Below are positions 32,475 through 41,844 of a DNA stretch of 64,000 nucleotides, piece after piece. Source of the stretch: Pseudomonas pharyngis (GTDB taxonomy: Bacteria > Pseudomonadota > Gammaproteobacteria > Pseudomonadales > Pseudomonadaceae); assembly GCF_021602345.1 (NCBI RefSeq), contig NZ_BQID01000006.1, forward strand, positions 124,001 to 188,000, read 5' to 3'. The notes below the pieces were generated by a model. It saw only the letters and a program-made list of their open reading frames with translations. It searched no databases and was not told the DNA's origin. A program made the translations under genes and the position numbers. The first letter of the stretch is position 1. The number at the start of each line of letters is the position of its first letter.

Positions 32475-33005
32475 GGGTGCATCTCCCTGAGTCCTGATGG
32501 TGTTTCGCTGTCGCCAATTTATTGACGATATTTTTAGTAGAAAGCGTTTCATGCCTGTAACAACAGAGCTAAGAACATCCTGAAGCGTAGCTAAGAAAAA
32601 ATTTTCATAAGGGTTATGCCAAAAAAAACTTATGCGCTTCGCCAAATCCAGCACATTGTTCCACTCGAAAGCCTTTGTTTTATGCGCTTTAGGGAGCACA
32701 GAAAGGCTTGAGGAAAGTTCCACTCACTTTGCGACATACGGCGAAGTACTGCTAAAGGGGAGGGACGCGTAGCGGCTGATGAGCGACAGATTTTTGTCAC
32801 TCGGGTGATTCACCACCGTTACGTAGCGCTAGTGGGCCTGCTGCAGCGAACAGAGATTCCAAGTGCTTAATTGCGCTGGAGTTTCTGAACCTGCACAACC
32901 TGCGAAACGAACTGTCGAGGTGCGAGCGTCGCCCCGACAACCCGCTTGAGCCATGGGCTGCTTCGCTAACCAGCGCCGACGGTGGTCGGCAGCGGAGGAA
33001 TGCAC
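32475..33005. promoter_or_regulatory. Divergent mapE/mapA regulatory region
   Basis: A 531-bp spacer between the secretion operon and the adhesin gene. The first 250 bases next to mapE are AT-rich and hold the FleQ-like box (32513-32526). The rest, next to mapA, is closer to average GC and probably includes a long untranslated leader, with GGA-containing motifs near 32712, 32759 and the ribosome binding site GGAGGA (32994-32999). A short inverted repeat GACA-GATTTT-TGTC lies near 32784. There is no credible coding sequence. Confidence 0.65.
32513..32526 (-). promoter_or_regulatory. FleQ-box-like site upstream of mapE
   Basis: Read on the minus strand the site is GTCAATAAATTGGC, which agrees at 13 of 14 positions with the FleQ consensus GTCAATAAATTGAC known from P. 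putida and P. aeruginosa. It lies 39-52 bases upstream of the mapE start. FleQ is the c-di-GMP-responsive regulator of adhesin and exopolysaccharide genes, so the position is apt. Binding is inferred. Confidence 0.62.
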
Positions 33006-36000
33006 ATGGCAACGCTCATCGGGATCGTCACTAAAGTCATTGGTCAGGTTTTCGCTCAATCAGCAGACGGCAGTCGGCGCCAATTGGTCGAAGGCGATCG
33101 GCTGTTTGCAGGGGATCAATTGATCACCGGGGCGGAGGGCGCGGTTGCCGTCCATCTGCAAAACGGCCAGGAACTGACCCTCGGCCGCGACAGCAGCCTG
33201 ACCATGACCGGCCAGTTGCTCGCCGATCAGGCCGCCCACGTCAATGCACCGGAAGCGGTGACCCCGAGCGAGTCGCAACTGACCGACGTCGAACAGATCC
33301 AGAAAGCCATTGCCGCCGGCGATGACCCGACTCAATCGGCCGAAGCGACGGCGGCCGGCCCTGGAGCCACCGGTGGTGCGCCGGGCGCATTGGGTGGCGG
33401 CCACAGTTTCGTGTTATTGACCGAAGTGGCCGGCCGGGTCGATCCGGTCATCGGTTTCCCCACCGCCGGTTTCAATGGCATTCCCGAGTTTCCCGAAGAA
33501 CGCCACAACGCGGTGATCGACAACGGTGACGACACCGCGCCGATCGCTCCACCACCCCCGCCAGTCAACAACCCGGTAACACTCACCGGGCTGTCTGTTG
33601 CCGGTGGCGAATTGAATCTTAACGAAGCCAATCTGCCCGACGGTTCCGCTGCCAACCCGGGCGCGCTGACCCAGACCGGCAGCTTCACGGTGTCGGCGCC
33701 GGACGGCCTGAGCAGCCTGAGCATCGGCGGCATTAACGTGATCGTCGGTGGCGTGCCGATCGGTTTCCCGCAATCGATCACCACGCAACTGGGCAACACC
33801 CTGACCATCACCGGCTACAACCCGGCCACCGGCACGGTCAGTTACAGCTACACCCTCAACGGCAACGAAACCCACGCAGCGGGCGACGGGACGAACAACC
33901 TCAGCGAACAGTTCACTGTGATTGCCGGCGACAGCAATGGCGACACCGCGACTGGCACGCTCGACGTCAACATCACCGACGACGTGCCGAAAGCGTTCGA
34001 TGACAACAACGGTACGGCGACAGAGACTCAACTGACGCTGACCGGCAACGTCCTGACCAACGACGTGCAAGGCGCCGACCGTGTACCTGTCGGCGACAAC
34101 GCCGGCCCGATCACCCCCGGCACCTTCATCGGCACTTACGGCACGTTGGTGCTCAACGCTAACGGCACTTACACCTACACGCTCAATACCAGTGATGCGG
34201 ACTTCAAGAATCTGCATGGCGGTGGCAATGGCACCGAGACGTTCACTTACACCCTGACCGATGCCGACGGCGACACCAGCACCGCGAACCTCGTGCTGCA
34301 GATTCACAACAACGACGATCCGGTGATCATCAACGGCCTCGACGTGAATGGCGGCGAACTCACCGTCTACGAGAAAAACCTCGGCGACGGCAGCAGCCCC
34401 GATGCGCCAGCCCTGACCCAAAGCGGCACCTTCACCATCACCGCGCTGGACGGCGTCACCACGCTGACCATCGGCGGCATCGCCGTGGTCACCAACGGTG
34501 TGGCAGCAGGCTTCCCACAATCGGTGACTACGCCACTGGGCAGCACGCTGACCATCACTGGTTTCAACGCTGAAACCGGCGTCGTCAGCTACAGCTACAC
34601 CCTGGTTGACAACGAAGCGCACCCGAATGCCAACGGCGCTAACGTGCTGAACGAGCAGTTCGCCGTGACCGTGGTCGATGACAACGGCACCACCGCCAAC
34701 GGCACGCTGGATGTGAACATCGTCGACGACCTGCCAAAAGGTGTGGATGACAGCAACGCCGGCACTGCTTCGGAAACCAACCTCACCTTGAGCGGCAACG
34801 TCCTGACCAACGACGTGCAAGGCGCCGACCGCGTGCCTGTCGGTGAAAACGCAGGCCCGATCACCGCCGGCACTTTCACCGGGACTTACGGAACCTTGGT
34901 GCTGAATGCCAACGGCACTTACACCTACACCCTGAACACCAGCGACGCCGACTTCAAAGCGCTGCACGGCGGCGGCAACGGCACCGAGACCTTCACCTAC
35001 ACCATCACCGATGCCGACGGCGATACCAGCACCGCGAACCTCGTCCTGCAGATCCACAACAACGACGACCCGGTGATCATCAACGGCCTCGACGTGAATG
35101 GCGGCGAACTCACCGTCTACGAAAAAAACCTCAGCGACGGCAGCAGCCCCGACACTCCAGCGCTGACCCAAAGTGGCACCTTCACCATTACCGCGCTGGA
35201 CGGCGTCACCACGCTGACCATCGGCGGCATTGCCGTGGTTACCAACGGTGTGGCGGCAGGCTTCCCACAATCGGTGACTACGCCACTGGGCAGCACCCTG
35301 ACCATCACCGGTTTCAACGCCGCCACCGGCGTCGTCAGCTACAGCTACACCCTGGTCGACAACGAAGCTCACCCGACGGCCAACGGCGCCAACGTGCTCA
35401 ACGAGCAATTCGCCGTGACCGTGGTCGATGACAACGGCACCACCGCCAACGGCACGCTGGATGTGAACATCGTCGACGACCTGCCAAGAGGGGTGGACGA
35501 CAGCAACGCTGGCACCGCTTCGGAAACCAACCTCACCTTGAGCGGCAACGTCCTGACCAACGACGTGCAAGGCGCCGACCGCGTGCCTGTCGGCGACAAC
35601 GCCGGCCCGATCACGGCGGGCTCTTTCACCGGTACTTACGGAACCTTGGTGCTGAACGCCAACGGCACTTACACCTACACGCTGAACACCAGCGACGCCG
35701 ACTTCAAAGCGCTGCACGGCGGCGGCAACGGCACCGAGACCTTCACCTACACCATCACCGATGCCGACGGCGATACCAGCACCGCGAACCTCGTCCTGCA
35801 GATCCACAACAACGACGACCCGGTGATCATCAACGGCCTCGACGTGAATGGCGGCGAACTCACCGTCTACGAAAAAAACCTCAGCGACGGCAGCAGCCCC
35901 GATGCGCCAGCCCTGACCCAAAGCGGCACCTTCACCATCACCGCGCTGGATGGCGTCACCACGCTGACCATCGGCGGCATTGCCGTGGTCACTAACGGAG

Positions 36001-39000
36001 TGGCGGCAGGCTTCCCGCAATCCATCGTCACTCCGTTGGGCAGCACCCTGACCATCACCGGTTTCAACGCCGCCACCGGCGTTGTCAGCTACAGCTACAC
36101 CCTCGTCGACAACGAAGCGCATCCAACCGCCAATAGCGCCAACGTGCTGAACGAGCAGTTCGCCGTGACCGTGGTCGATGACAACGGCACCACCGCCAAC
36201 GCCACGCTGGACGTGAACATCGTCGACGACTTGCCAAAAGGCGTGGACGACAGCAACGCCGGCATCGCTTCGGAAACCAACCTCACCTTGAGCGGCAACG
36301 TCCTGACCAACGACGTGCAAGGCGCCGACCGCGTACCGACCGGCCCGAATGCTGGCCCGATCACCGCAGGCACTTTCACCGGGACTTACGGGACTTTGGT
36401 GCTGAACGCCAACGGCACGTACACCTACACGCTGAACACCAACGATGCAGACTTCAAAAACCTGCACGGCGGCGGCAACGGCACCGAGACCTTCACCTAC
36501 ACCATCACCGATGCCGACGGCGACACCAGCACTGCGAATCTGGTGCTGAACATCCACAACAACGACGATCAGGTGTACCTCAACGGCCTCGACGTCAACG
36601 GCGGCGAACTCACCGTCTACGAGAAAAACCTCAGCGACGGCACCAGCCCCAACACCCCGGCACTGACCCAGAGCGGCACCTTCACTGTGACTGCCCTCGA
36701 CGGTCTGCAAACCCTGACCGTGGGTGGCATTGCCGTGATCACCAACGGTGTCGCGGCCGGCTTCCCGCAATCGACCGTCACCCCGCTGGGCAGCACGCTG
36801 ACCATCACTGGATACGACCCGGCCACGGGCGTGGTCAGCTACAGCTACACCCTGGTGGATAACGAATCCCATCCGACCGCCAACGGCGCCAACAGCATCA
36901 CCGAGAACTTCAACGTGGTGGCGACGGACACCGACGGCAGCACCGCCACCGGACAGATCAACGTCAACATCATCGACGACCTGCCGACCGCCAAACCCGA
37001 CGCGACGTCGGTGCAGGAGGGCGGCACCGTCAGCGGCAACGTGCTGGACAACGACATCGGCGGCGCCGACGGCCCGGCAGCCAGTGGCGCGGTAGTGGGC
37101 GTGCGCGCCGGCTCCGACACCTCGACCTCGGCCATCGGCGGCCTCAACAGCAACATCAACGGCACTTACGGTTACCTGACTCTCGACGCCAACGGCAACG
37201 CGGTCTATCACAGCAACCCGAATGCCGTGAGCGGCCCGGGTGCGGTGGACGTGTTCACCTACACCGTGCGCGATTCCGACGGTGACGAAAGCACCACCAC
37301 CATCACCATCGACGTCTACAACAGCCAACTGTGCGCGGTCAGCGACACCGACGTCACCGTCTACGAAAAAGCCCTCGACCTGACCAAGGACGGGCAAGAC
37401 CTGGCCCCTGGTACGGTCACCGGCAGCGATCCGACCAGCACCGGGGAAACCGCGTCGGGCACACTGGTCGGCTCGGTCACCGGCGCGGTCGGTGCAATCA
37501 GCTATGCGCTGGTCGGCAGCGCCACCGGCAACTACGGGCAGATCGTGCTCAACCCCGACGGCACATACACCTACACCCTGACCTCACCGGCCAGCACCAC
37601 CCCGCACGCCGACGACGGCGCCAACACCCTGACCGAAACCTTCACCTACCAGGCCACCGATTCGCTGGGCAACGTCGTCACCAGCACCCTCGTGGTCAGC
37701 ATCGTCGATGACGTGCCGAAGGCGATCAACGACAGCAACGCCAGCACCGCGTCGGAAACCCAGTTGACCCTCAACGGCAACGTGCTGACCAACGACGTGC
37801 AGGGCGCCGACGTGGTGGCAACCGGTCCGAATGCCGGCCCGATCACCCCCGGCACCTTCACCGGCACTTACGGCACCCTGGTGCTCAATGCCAACGGCAC
37901 CTACACCTACACGCTGAACACCAACGATGCAGACTTCAAGAATCTGCACGGCGGTGGCAACGGCACCGAGACCTTCACCTACACCCTGACCGATGCCGAT
38001 GGCGACACCAGCACCGCCAACCTGGTGCTGAACATTCACAATAACGACGATCCGGTGGTCCTCAACGGTCTCGACGTGTATGGCGGCGAACTCACCGTCT
38101 ACGAAAAAAACCTCAGCGACGGCACCAGTCCCGACACCCCGGCGCTGACCCAGAGCGGCACCTTCACCGTCACCGCGCTCGACGGTCTGCAAACCCTGAC
38201 CGTGGGTGGCATCGCCGTGATGACCAACGGCGTGGCCGCCGGCTTCCCGCAATCGACCGTCACCCCGCTGGGCAGCACGCTGACCATCACCGGTTACAAC
38301 CCGACTACCGGCGTGGTGAGTTACAGCTACACCCTGGTGGATAACGAAACTCACCCGAACGCCAACGGCGCCAACAGCCTCACCGAGAACTTCAACGTGG
38401 TGGCGACGGACACCGATGGCAGCACTGCGACCGGGCAAATCAACGTCAACATCATCGATGACCTGCCGACTGCCAAACCCGACACCGGCTCGGTGGCGGA
38501 GGGCGGCACGCTCAATATCAGCGTGTTGGGCAACGACATCAGCGGCGCAGATGGCGCGGCGATCGTGGTCGGCGTGCGCGCCGGCGGCAACACCGCGACT
38601 TCGGCCATCGGCGGCCTCAACAGCAACATCAACGGCAACTACGGTTACCTGACCCTCGATGCGGCGGGCAACGCGGTCTATCACAGCAACCCGAACTCGG
38701 TGAGCCCACCGGGCGCTACCGATACTTTCACCTACACCATCCGCGACAGTGACGGTGACGAAAGCACCACCACCATTACCGTCAACGTCGCCGACAGCAA
38801 GCTTGTGGCCTCGACCGATCAGGACGTGACCGTCTACGAGAAAGCCCTCGACCTGACCCAGGACGGACAAGACCTGGCCCCCGGCACGGTCACCGGCAGC
38901 GAGCCGGGCAACACCGGCGAAACCGCGACCGGCACGCTGGTCGGTTCGGTCAGCGGCGGCAGCGGGGCGATCACCTACACCCTGGTCGGCAGCGCCACCG

Positions 39001-41660
39001 GCACTTACGGGCAGATCCAGCTCAACGCCGACGGCACCTACACTTACACCCTGACCTCGGCGCCGAAAACCGTGCCGAACGCCAACGACGGGCCGAACAC
39101 CCTGAGCGAAAGCTTCACCTACAAAGCCACCGATGCGCTGGGCAACAGCACCACCAGCACCATCGTGGTCAACATCGTCGACGACGTGCCAAAAGCGGTG
39201 GCGTCGGATCGTTCGGTGGCGGCGGTGGAGATCGACTCCAACATCCTCATCGTCCTCGACATCTCCGGCAGCATGGCCGATGCCTCCGGCGTGCCGGGCC
39301 TGTCGCGGCTGGAACTGGCCAAGCAGGCGATCAGCGCCTTGCTCGACAAGTACGACGATCTGGGCGATGTGAAAGTGCAGCTCGTCACCTTCAGCAGCAA
39401 CGCCACCGACCGCACTTCGGTGTGGGTCGATGTCGCGACGGCCAAGACCCTTCTGGCCAGCCTCAGCGCGGGCGGCGGCACCAACTACGACGCCGCTGTG
39501 GCGACCATGTACAACGCGTTCAACACCTCGGGCAAACTCACCGGGGCGCAGAACGTCGGCTACTTCTTCTCCGACGGCAAACCCAACGAGGGTGACATCG
39601 GCACCGCCGACGAAGCGACGCTCAAGGCGTTCCTCGATGCCAACAACATCAAGAACTACGCGATCGGCCTGGGCAGCGGCGTGAGCAACGCCAACCTCGA
39701 TCCGCTGGCGTACGACGGCATCACCCACACCAACACCAACGCGGTGGTGGTCACCGACCTTAATCAACTCAATTCGGTGCTGTCCGGCACGGTGCAGGGC
39801 GCGCCGGTCACCGGTTCGCTGCTGGGCGAGGGCGGTACGTTCGGCGCCGATGGCGGGTTCATCAAATCCATCGTGGTCGACGGCACCACCTACACCTATG
39901 ACCCGAAAGCCAACGGCGGTCAGGGTTCACTGGTCGCCAGCGGCGGCGCCAACCACGGCACGTTCAACACGGTGAACAACACCCTGAGCATCGCCACCAA
40001 CAACAGCGGCACCCTGGTGGTCAACCTCGACACCGGTGACTACAGCTACACCTCGCAGAAAACCACCGCTGTGGTGATCACCGAAAACATCGGCTTCACC
40101 CTCAGCGACAACGATGGCGACCTCGCCAGCTCGACGCTGACCGTGAAAGTGATCCCCAACGCGCCTCCGGTGGCGGCGGACGACCACATCATCACCAACG
40201 TGCTGTCGGGCAACATCGTGGTGCCGGGCGAGCTGTTGCTGGCCAACGACACCGACCCGAACGGCGATACCCTCAACGCCACGCCAACCTCGTTCAACAC
40301 CGGCTGGGTCTCCAAAGCGGCAGACTTTACCGGCAGCGGCGCGATCAGCTTCACCGGCACCAACGCCAACACCGCCGCCAACCAGAACCTGGCCAACGTG
40401 CGTAATTCCTTCAGCGTCAACGCCGCCACCATGACCGCCGTGCTGGTGGTCAGCGGCTACCTCGGCGCGGTGACCAACACCAACGCCAACGATGAAGACC
40501 GCATCACCGTCAACCTGCGCCAGGGCGAAACCCTCAACCTGGACCACAACCTGGCGGCCGGTCACATCACCATGGAGTACTCGATCAACGGCGGCGCCTG
40601 GATCGCCCTCGCGGACGGCCAAACCCTGACCGCGACGTCCGATGGCGTCTACCAGATCCACATCACCAACATCAGCAACACCACGGGCAGCAACGCCAAC
40701 GCGGCGGAGAACTACCAGCTGACCATGACCCTTAACTACGCCGGGGCCCACGACATCACCCCGGACTACCACGGCACCTACACCGCCAACGACAACCACG
40801 GCGGCAGCGACACGGCGAACGTGACCATCAGCTATCAGGACGGCCACACCCTCACCGGCACCTCGGGCGATGACGTACTGGTGGCCGGCACCGGCGACAA
40901 CATCATCAACGCCGGCGACGGCAACGACGTGCTGACCGCAGGCTCCGGCAACAACGAACTGCACGGCGGCGCCGGCAACGACTTGCTCTACAGCGGCCCG
41001 GGCAACGACCTGCTCGACGGTGGCACCGGCATCGACACCGCCAGCTACGCCCATGCGACCGCCGGGGTGACGGTCAACCTCGGCCTGCTCGGTGCGCAAA
41101 ACACCATTGGTGCCGGGACAGACACCCTGACCGGTATCGAAAACCTCGTCGGCTCGAACTTCAACGACACCCTCACCGGCGACAACAATAACAACGTGAT
41201 CAACGGCGGTCTGGGCAACGACATCCTCAATGGCGGCGGCGGTGACGACCTGCTGATCGGCGGGATGGGCAACAACACCCTGACCGGCGGGTCTGGTGCC
41301 GACACCTTCCAGTGGCTCAAGGGCAACAGCGGTCACGATCTCGTCACCGACTTCACCCCCGGCACCGACAAGCTCGACCTGTCGCAACTGCTGCAAGGTG
41401 AAAACGGCACCGCGGCGTCACTGGATGACTACCTGCACTTCACCGTCACCGGCAGCGGCGCCTCGGTCATGACCAGCATCGACGTCAGCGCCATGGCCGG
41501 CGCCACGCCGAGCCAGACCATCGACCTGGCGGGCGTCAACCTCGCCAGCCACTACGGTGTGACGCCGGGGGCGGGTGGGTTGATCGCCAGCGGGCACGAC
41601 ACGGCAACGATCATCAACGGCATGCTGAATGATCATTCGTTGAAGGTGGACACGGTGTAA
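33006..41660 (+). CDS. mapA: Giant RTX adhesin with LapG-cleavable retention module (MapA/LapA type)
   Basis: A 2884-residue type I-secreted surface adhesin. Residues 1-180 form a LapA-like retention module (VEGDRLFAGDQLITGAEGAVAVHL...LGRDSSL) with the LapG site T115-A116-A117-G118 inside EATAAGPGA and HSFVLLTEVAGRVDPVIGFPTAG after it. A proline stretch leads to seven to eight cadherin/VCBS-like repeats of about 250 residues, then a vWA domain (MIDAS DISGS at 2085-2089; about 2075-2260), a linker, RTX nonapeptide repeats (GGxGNDxL, about 2618-2800) and a C-terminal secretion signal. Start ATG 33006 has GGAGGA six bases upstream; ATG 33000 is too near it. Likely tethered in MapE and released by LapG when c-di-GMP is low. 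The size fits MapA, not the larger LapA. Confidence 0.92.
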   Translation: MATLIGIVTKVIGQVFAQSADGSRRQLVEGDRLFAGDQLITGAEGAVAVHLQNGQELTLGRDSSLTMTGQLLADQAAHVNAPEAVTPSESQLTDVEQIQKAIAAGDDPTQSAEATAAGPGATGGAPGALGGGHSFVLLTEVAGRVDPVIGFPTAGFNGIPEFPEERHNAVIDNGDDTAPIAPPPPPVNNPVTLTGLSVAGGELNLNEANLPDGSAANPGALTQTGSFTVSAPDGLSSLSIGGINVIVGGVPIGFPQSITTQLGNTLTITGYNPATGTVSYSYTLNGNETHAAGDGTNNLSEQFTVIAGDSNGDTATGTLDVNITDDVPKAFDDNNGTATETQLTLTGNVLTNDVQGADRVPVGDNAGPITPGTFIGTYGTLVLNANGTYTYTLNTSDADFKNLHGGGNGTETFTYTLTDADGDTSTANLVLQIHNNDDPVIINGLDVNGGELTVYEKNLGDGSSPDAPALTQSGTFTITALDGVTTLTIGGIAVVTNGVAAGFPQSVTTPLGSTLTITGFNAETGVVSYSYTLVDNEAHPNANGANVLNEQFAVTVVDDNGTTANGTLDVNIVDDLPKGVDDSNAGTASETNLTLSGNVLTNDVQGADRVPVGENAGPITAGTFTGTYGTLVLNANGTYTYTLNTSDADFKALHGGGNGTETFTYTITDADGDTSTANLVLQIHNNDDPVIINGLDVNGGELTVYEKNLSDGSSPDTPALTQSGTFTITALDGVTTLTIGGIAVVTNGVAAGFPQSVTTPLGSTLTITGFNAATGVVSYSYTLVDNEAHPTANGANVLNEQFAVTVVDDNGTTANGTLDVNIVDDLPRGVDDSNAGTASETNLTLSGNVLTNDVQGADRVPVGDNAGPITAGSFTGTYGTLVLNANGTYTYTLNTSDADFKALHGGGNGTETFTYTITDADGDTSTANLVLQIHNNDDPVIINGLDVNGGELTVYEKNLSDGSSPDAPALTQSGTFTITALDGVTTLTIGGIAVVTNGVAAGFPQSIVTPLGSTLTITGFNAATGVVSYSYTLVDNEAHPTANSANVLNEQFAVTVVDDNGTTANATLDVNIVDDLPKGVDDSNAGIASETNLTLSGNVLTNDVQGADRVPTGPNAGPITAGTFTGTYGTLVLNANGTYTYTLNTNDADFKNLHGGGNGTETFTYTITDADGDTSTANLVLNIHNNDDQVYLNGLDVNGGELTVYEKNLSDGTSPNTPALTQSGTFTVTALDGLQTLTVGGIAVITNGVAAGFPQSTVTPLGSTLTITGYDPATGVVSYSYTLVDNESHPTANGANSITENFNVVATDTDGSTATGQINVNIIDDLPTAKPDATSVQEGGTVSGNVLDNDIGGADGPAASGAVVGVRAGSDTSTSAIGGLNSNINGTYGYLTLDANGNAVYHSNPNAVSGPGAVDVFTYTVRDSDGDESTTTITIDVYNSQLCAVSDTDVTVYEKALDLTKDGQDLAPGTVTGSDPTSTGETASGTLVGSVTGAVGAISYALVGSATGNYGQIVLNPDGTYTYTLTSPASTTPHADDGANTLTETFTYQATDSLGNVVTSTLVVSIVDDVPKAINDSNASTASETQLTLNGNVLTNDVQGADVVATGPNAGPITPGTFTGTYGTLVLNANGTYTYTLNTNDADFKNLHGGGNGTETFTYTLTDADGDTSTANLVLNIHNNDDPVVLNGLDVYGGELTVYEKNLSDGTSPDTPALTQSGTFTVTALDGLQTLTVGGIAVMTNGVAAGFPQSTVTPLGSTLTITGYNPTTGVVSYSYTLVDNETHPNANGANSLTENFNVVATDTDGSTATGQINVNIIDDLPTAKPDTGSVAEGGTLNISVLGNDISGADGAAIVVGVRAGGNTATSAIGGLNSNINGNYGYLTLDAAGNAVYHSNPNSVSPPGATDTFTYTIRDSDGDESTTTITVNVADSKLVASTDQDVTVYEKALDLTQDGQDLAPGTVTGSEPGNTGETATGTLVGSVSGGSGAITYTLVGSATGTYGQIQLNADGTYTYTLTSAPKTVPNANDGPNTLSESFTYKATDALGNSTTSTIVVNIVDDVPKAVASDRSVAAVEIDSNILIVLDISGSMADASGVPGLSRLELAKQAISALLDKYDDLGDVKVQLVTFSSNATDRTSVWVDVATAKTLLASLSAGGGTNYDAAVATMYNAFNTSGKLTGAQNVGYFFSDGKPNEGDIGTADEATLKAFLDANNIKNYAIGLGSGVSNANLDPLAYDGITHTNTNAVVVTDLNQLNSVLSGTVQGAPVTGSLLGEGGTFGADGGFIKSIVVDGTTYTYDPKANGGQGSLVASGGANHGTFNTVNNTLSIATNNSGTLVVNLDTGDYSYTSQKTTAVVITENIGFTLSDNDGDLASSTLTVKVIPNAPPVAADDHIITNVLSGNIVVPGELLLANDTDPNGDTLNATPTSFNTGWVSKAADFTGSGAISFTGTNANTAANQNLANVRNSFSVNAATMTAVLVVSGYLGAVTNTNANDEDRITVNLRQGETLNLDHNLAAGHITMEYSINGGAWIALADGQTLTATSDGVYQIHITNISNTTGSNANAAENYQLTMTLNYAGAHDITPDYHGTYTANDNHGGSDTANVTISYQDGHTLTGTSGDDVLVAGTGDNIINAGDGNDVLTAGSGNNELHGGAGNDLLYSGPGNDLLDGGTGIDTASYAHATAGVTVNLGLLGAQNTIGAGTDTLTGIENLVGSNFNDTLTGDNNNNVINGGLGNDILNGGGGDDLLIGGMGNNTLTGGSGADTFQWLKGNSGHDLVTDFTPGTDKLDLSQLLQGENGTAASLDDYLHFTVTGSGASVMTSIDVSAMAGATPSQTIDLAGVNLASHYGVTPGAGGLIASGHDTATIINGMLNDHSLKVDTV
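33567..39200 (+). repeat. Tandem 750-bp repeats within mapA
   Basis: The central part of mapA is built of about eight units. Four consecutive unit starts fall exactly 750 bp apart (34317, 35067, 35817 and 36567, each at the codon before PVIINGLDVNGG or its variant). The units from 34317, 35067 and 35817 are nearly identical even at third codon positions. Later units (about 37320, 38050 and 38800) alternate with a second type beginning VTVYEKALDLT. The first unit (33567) is the most diverged. Confidence 0.9.
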
Positions 41661-41681
41661 CTGAGGGCTGAAACGACAAAA

Positions 41682-41719
41682 CCCGCCGCCCCGATCAAAC
41701 GGGACGGCGGGCTTTTCTT
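41682..41719 (+). terminator. Terminator after mapA
   Basis: CCCGCCGCCCCG and CGGGACGGCGGG pair (with one mismatch region) around ATCAAA and are followed by CTTTTCTTT. It begins 22 bases after the mapA stop. Confidence 0.85.
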
Positions 41720-41727
41720 TGCGCGTA

Positions 41728-41835
41728 GATCGTTCCCACGCTCCGCGTGGGAATGCAGCCCGGGACGCTCCGCGTCCCAAACAGCGGACGCAGAGCGTCC
41801 ATTGAGGCATTCCCACGCAGAGCGTGGGAACGATC
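41728..41835. repeat. REPIN, GTTCCCACGC type
   Basis: Ends GATCGTTCCCACGC... and ...GCGTGGGAACGATC are inverted copies (29 bases each, with one variable loop), each forming its own hairpin. Two further hairpins lie between them (GGGACGCTCCGCGTCCC and GGACGCAGAGCGTCC). This is a known pseudomonad REP family in doublet arrangement, here between mapA and the convergent DUF6124 gene. Confidence 0.8.
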
Positions 41836-41844
41836 AGGCGGCGA

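Noticed and set aside
32475-32723. N-terminal extension of mapE to 32723
   Set aside because: The extension has no signal-peptide character, crosses the FleQ-like box, and the ATG at 32474 has a good ribosome binding site followed by a normal signal peptide.
33414-37397. 1327-codon open frame antisense to mapA, and similar ones at 37584-39767 and 39927-41396
   Set aside because: They run opposite to the repeat array, lack ribosome binding sites and family motifs, and owe their length to the GC-rich codon pattern of mapA repeating in one register.
33567-39200. CRISPR-like or VNTR array
   Set aside because: The repeats are 750 bp, in frame and coding for adhesin domains, not short repeats with unique spacers.
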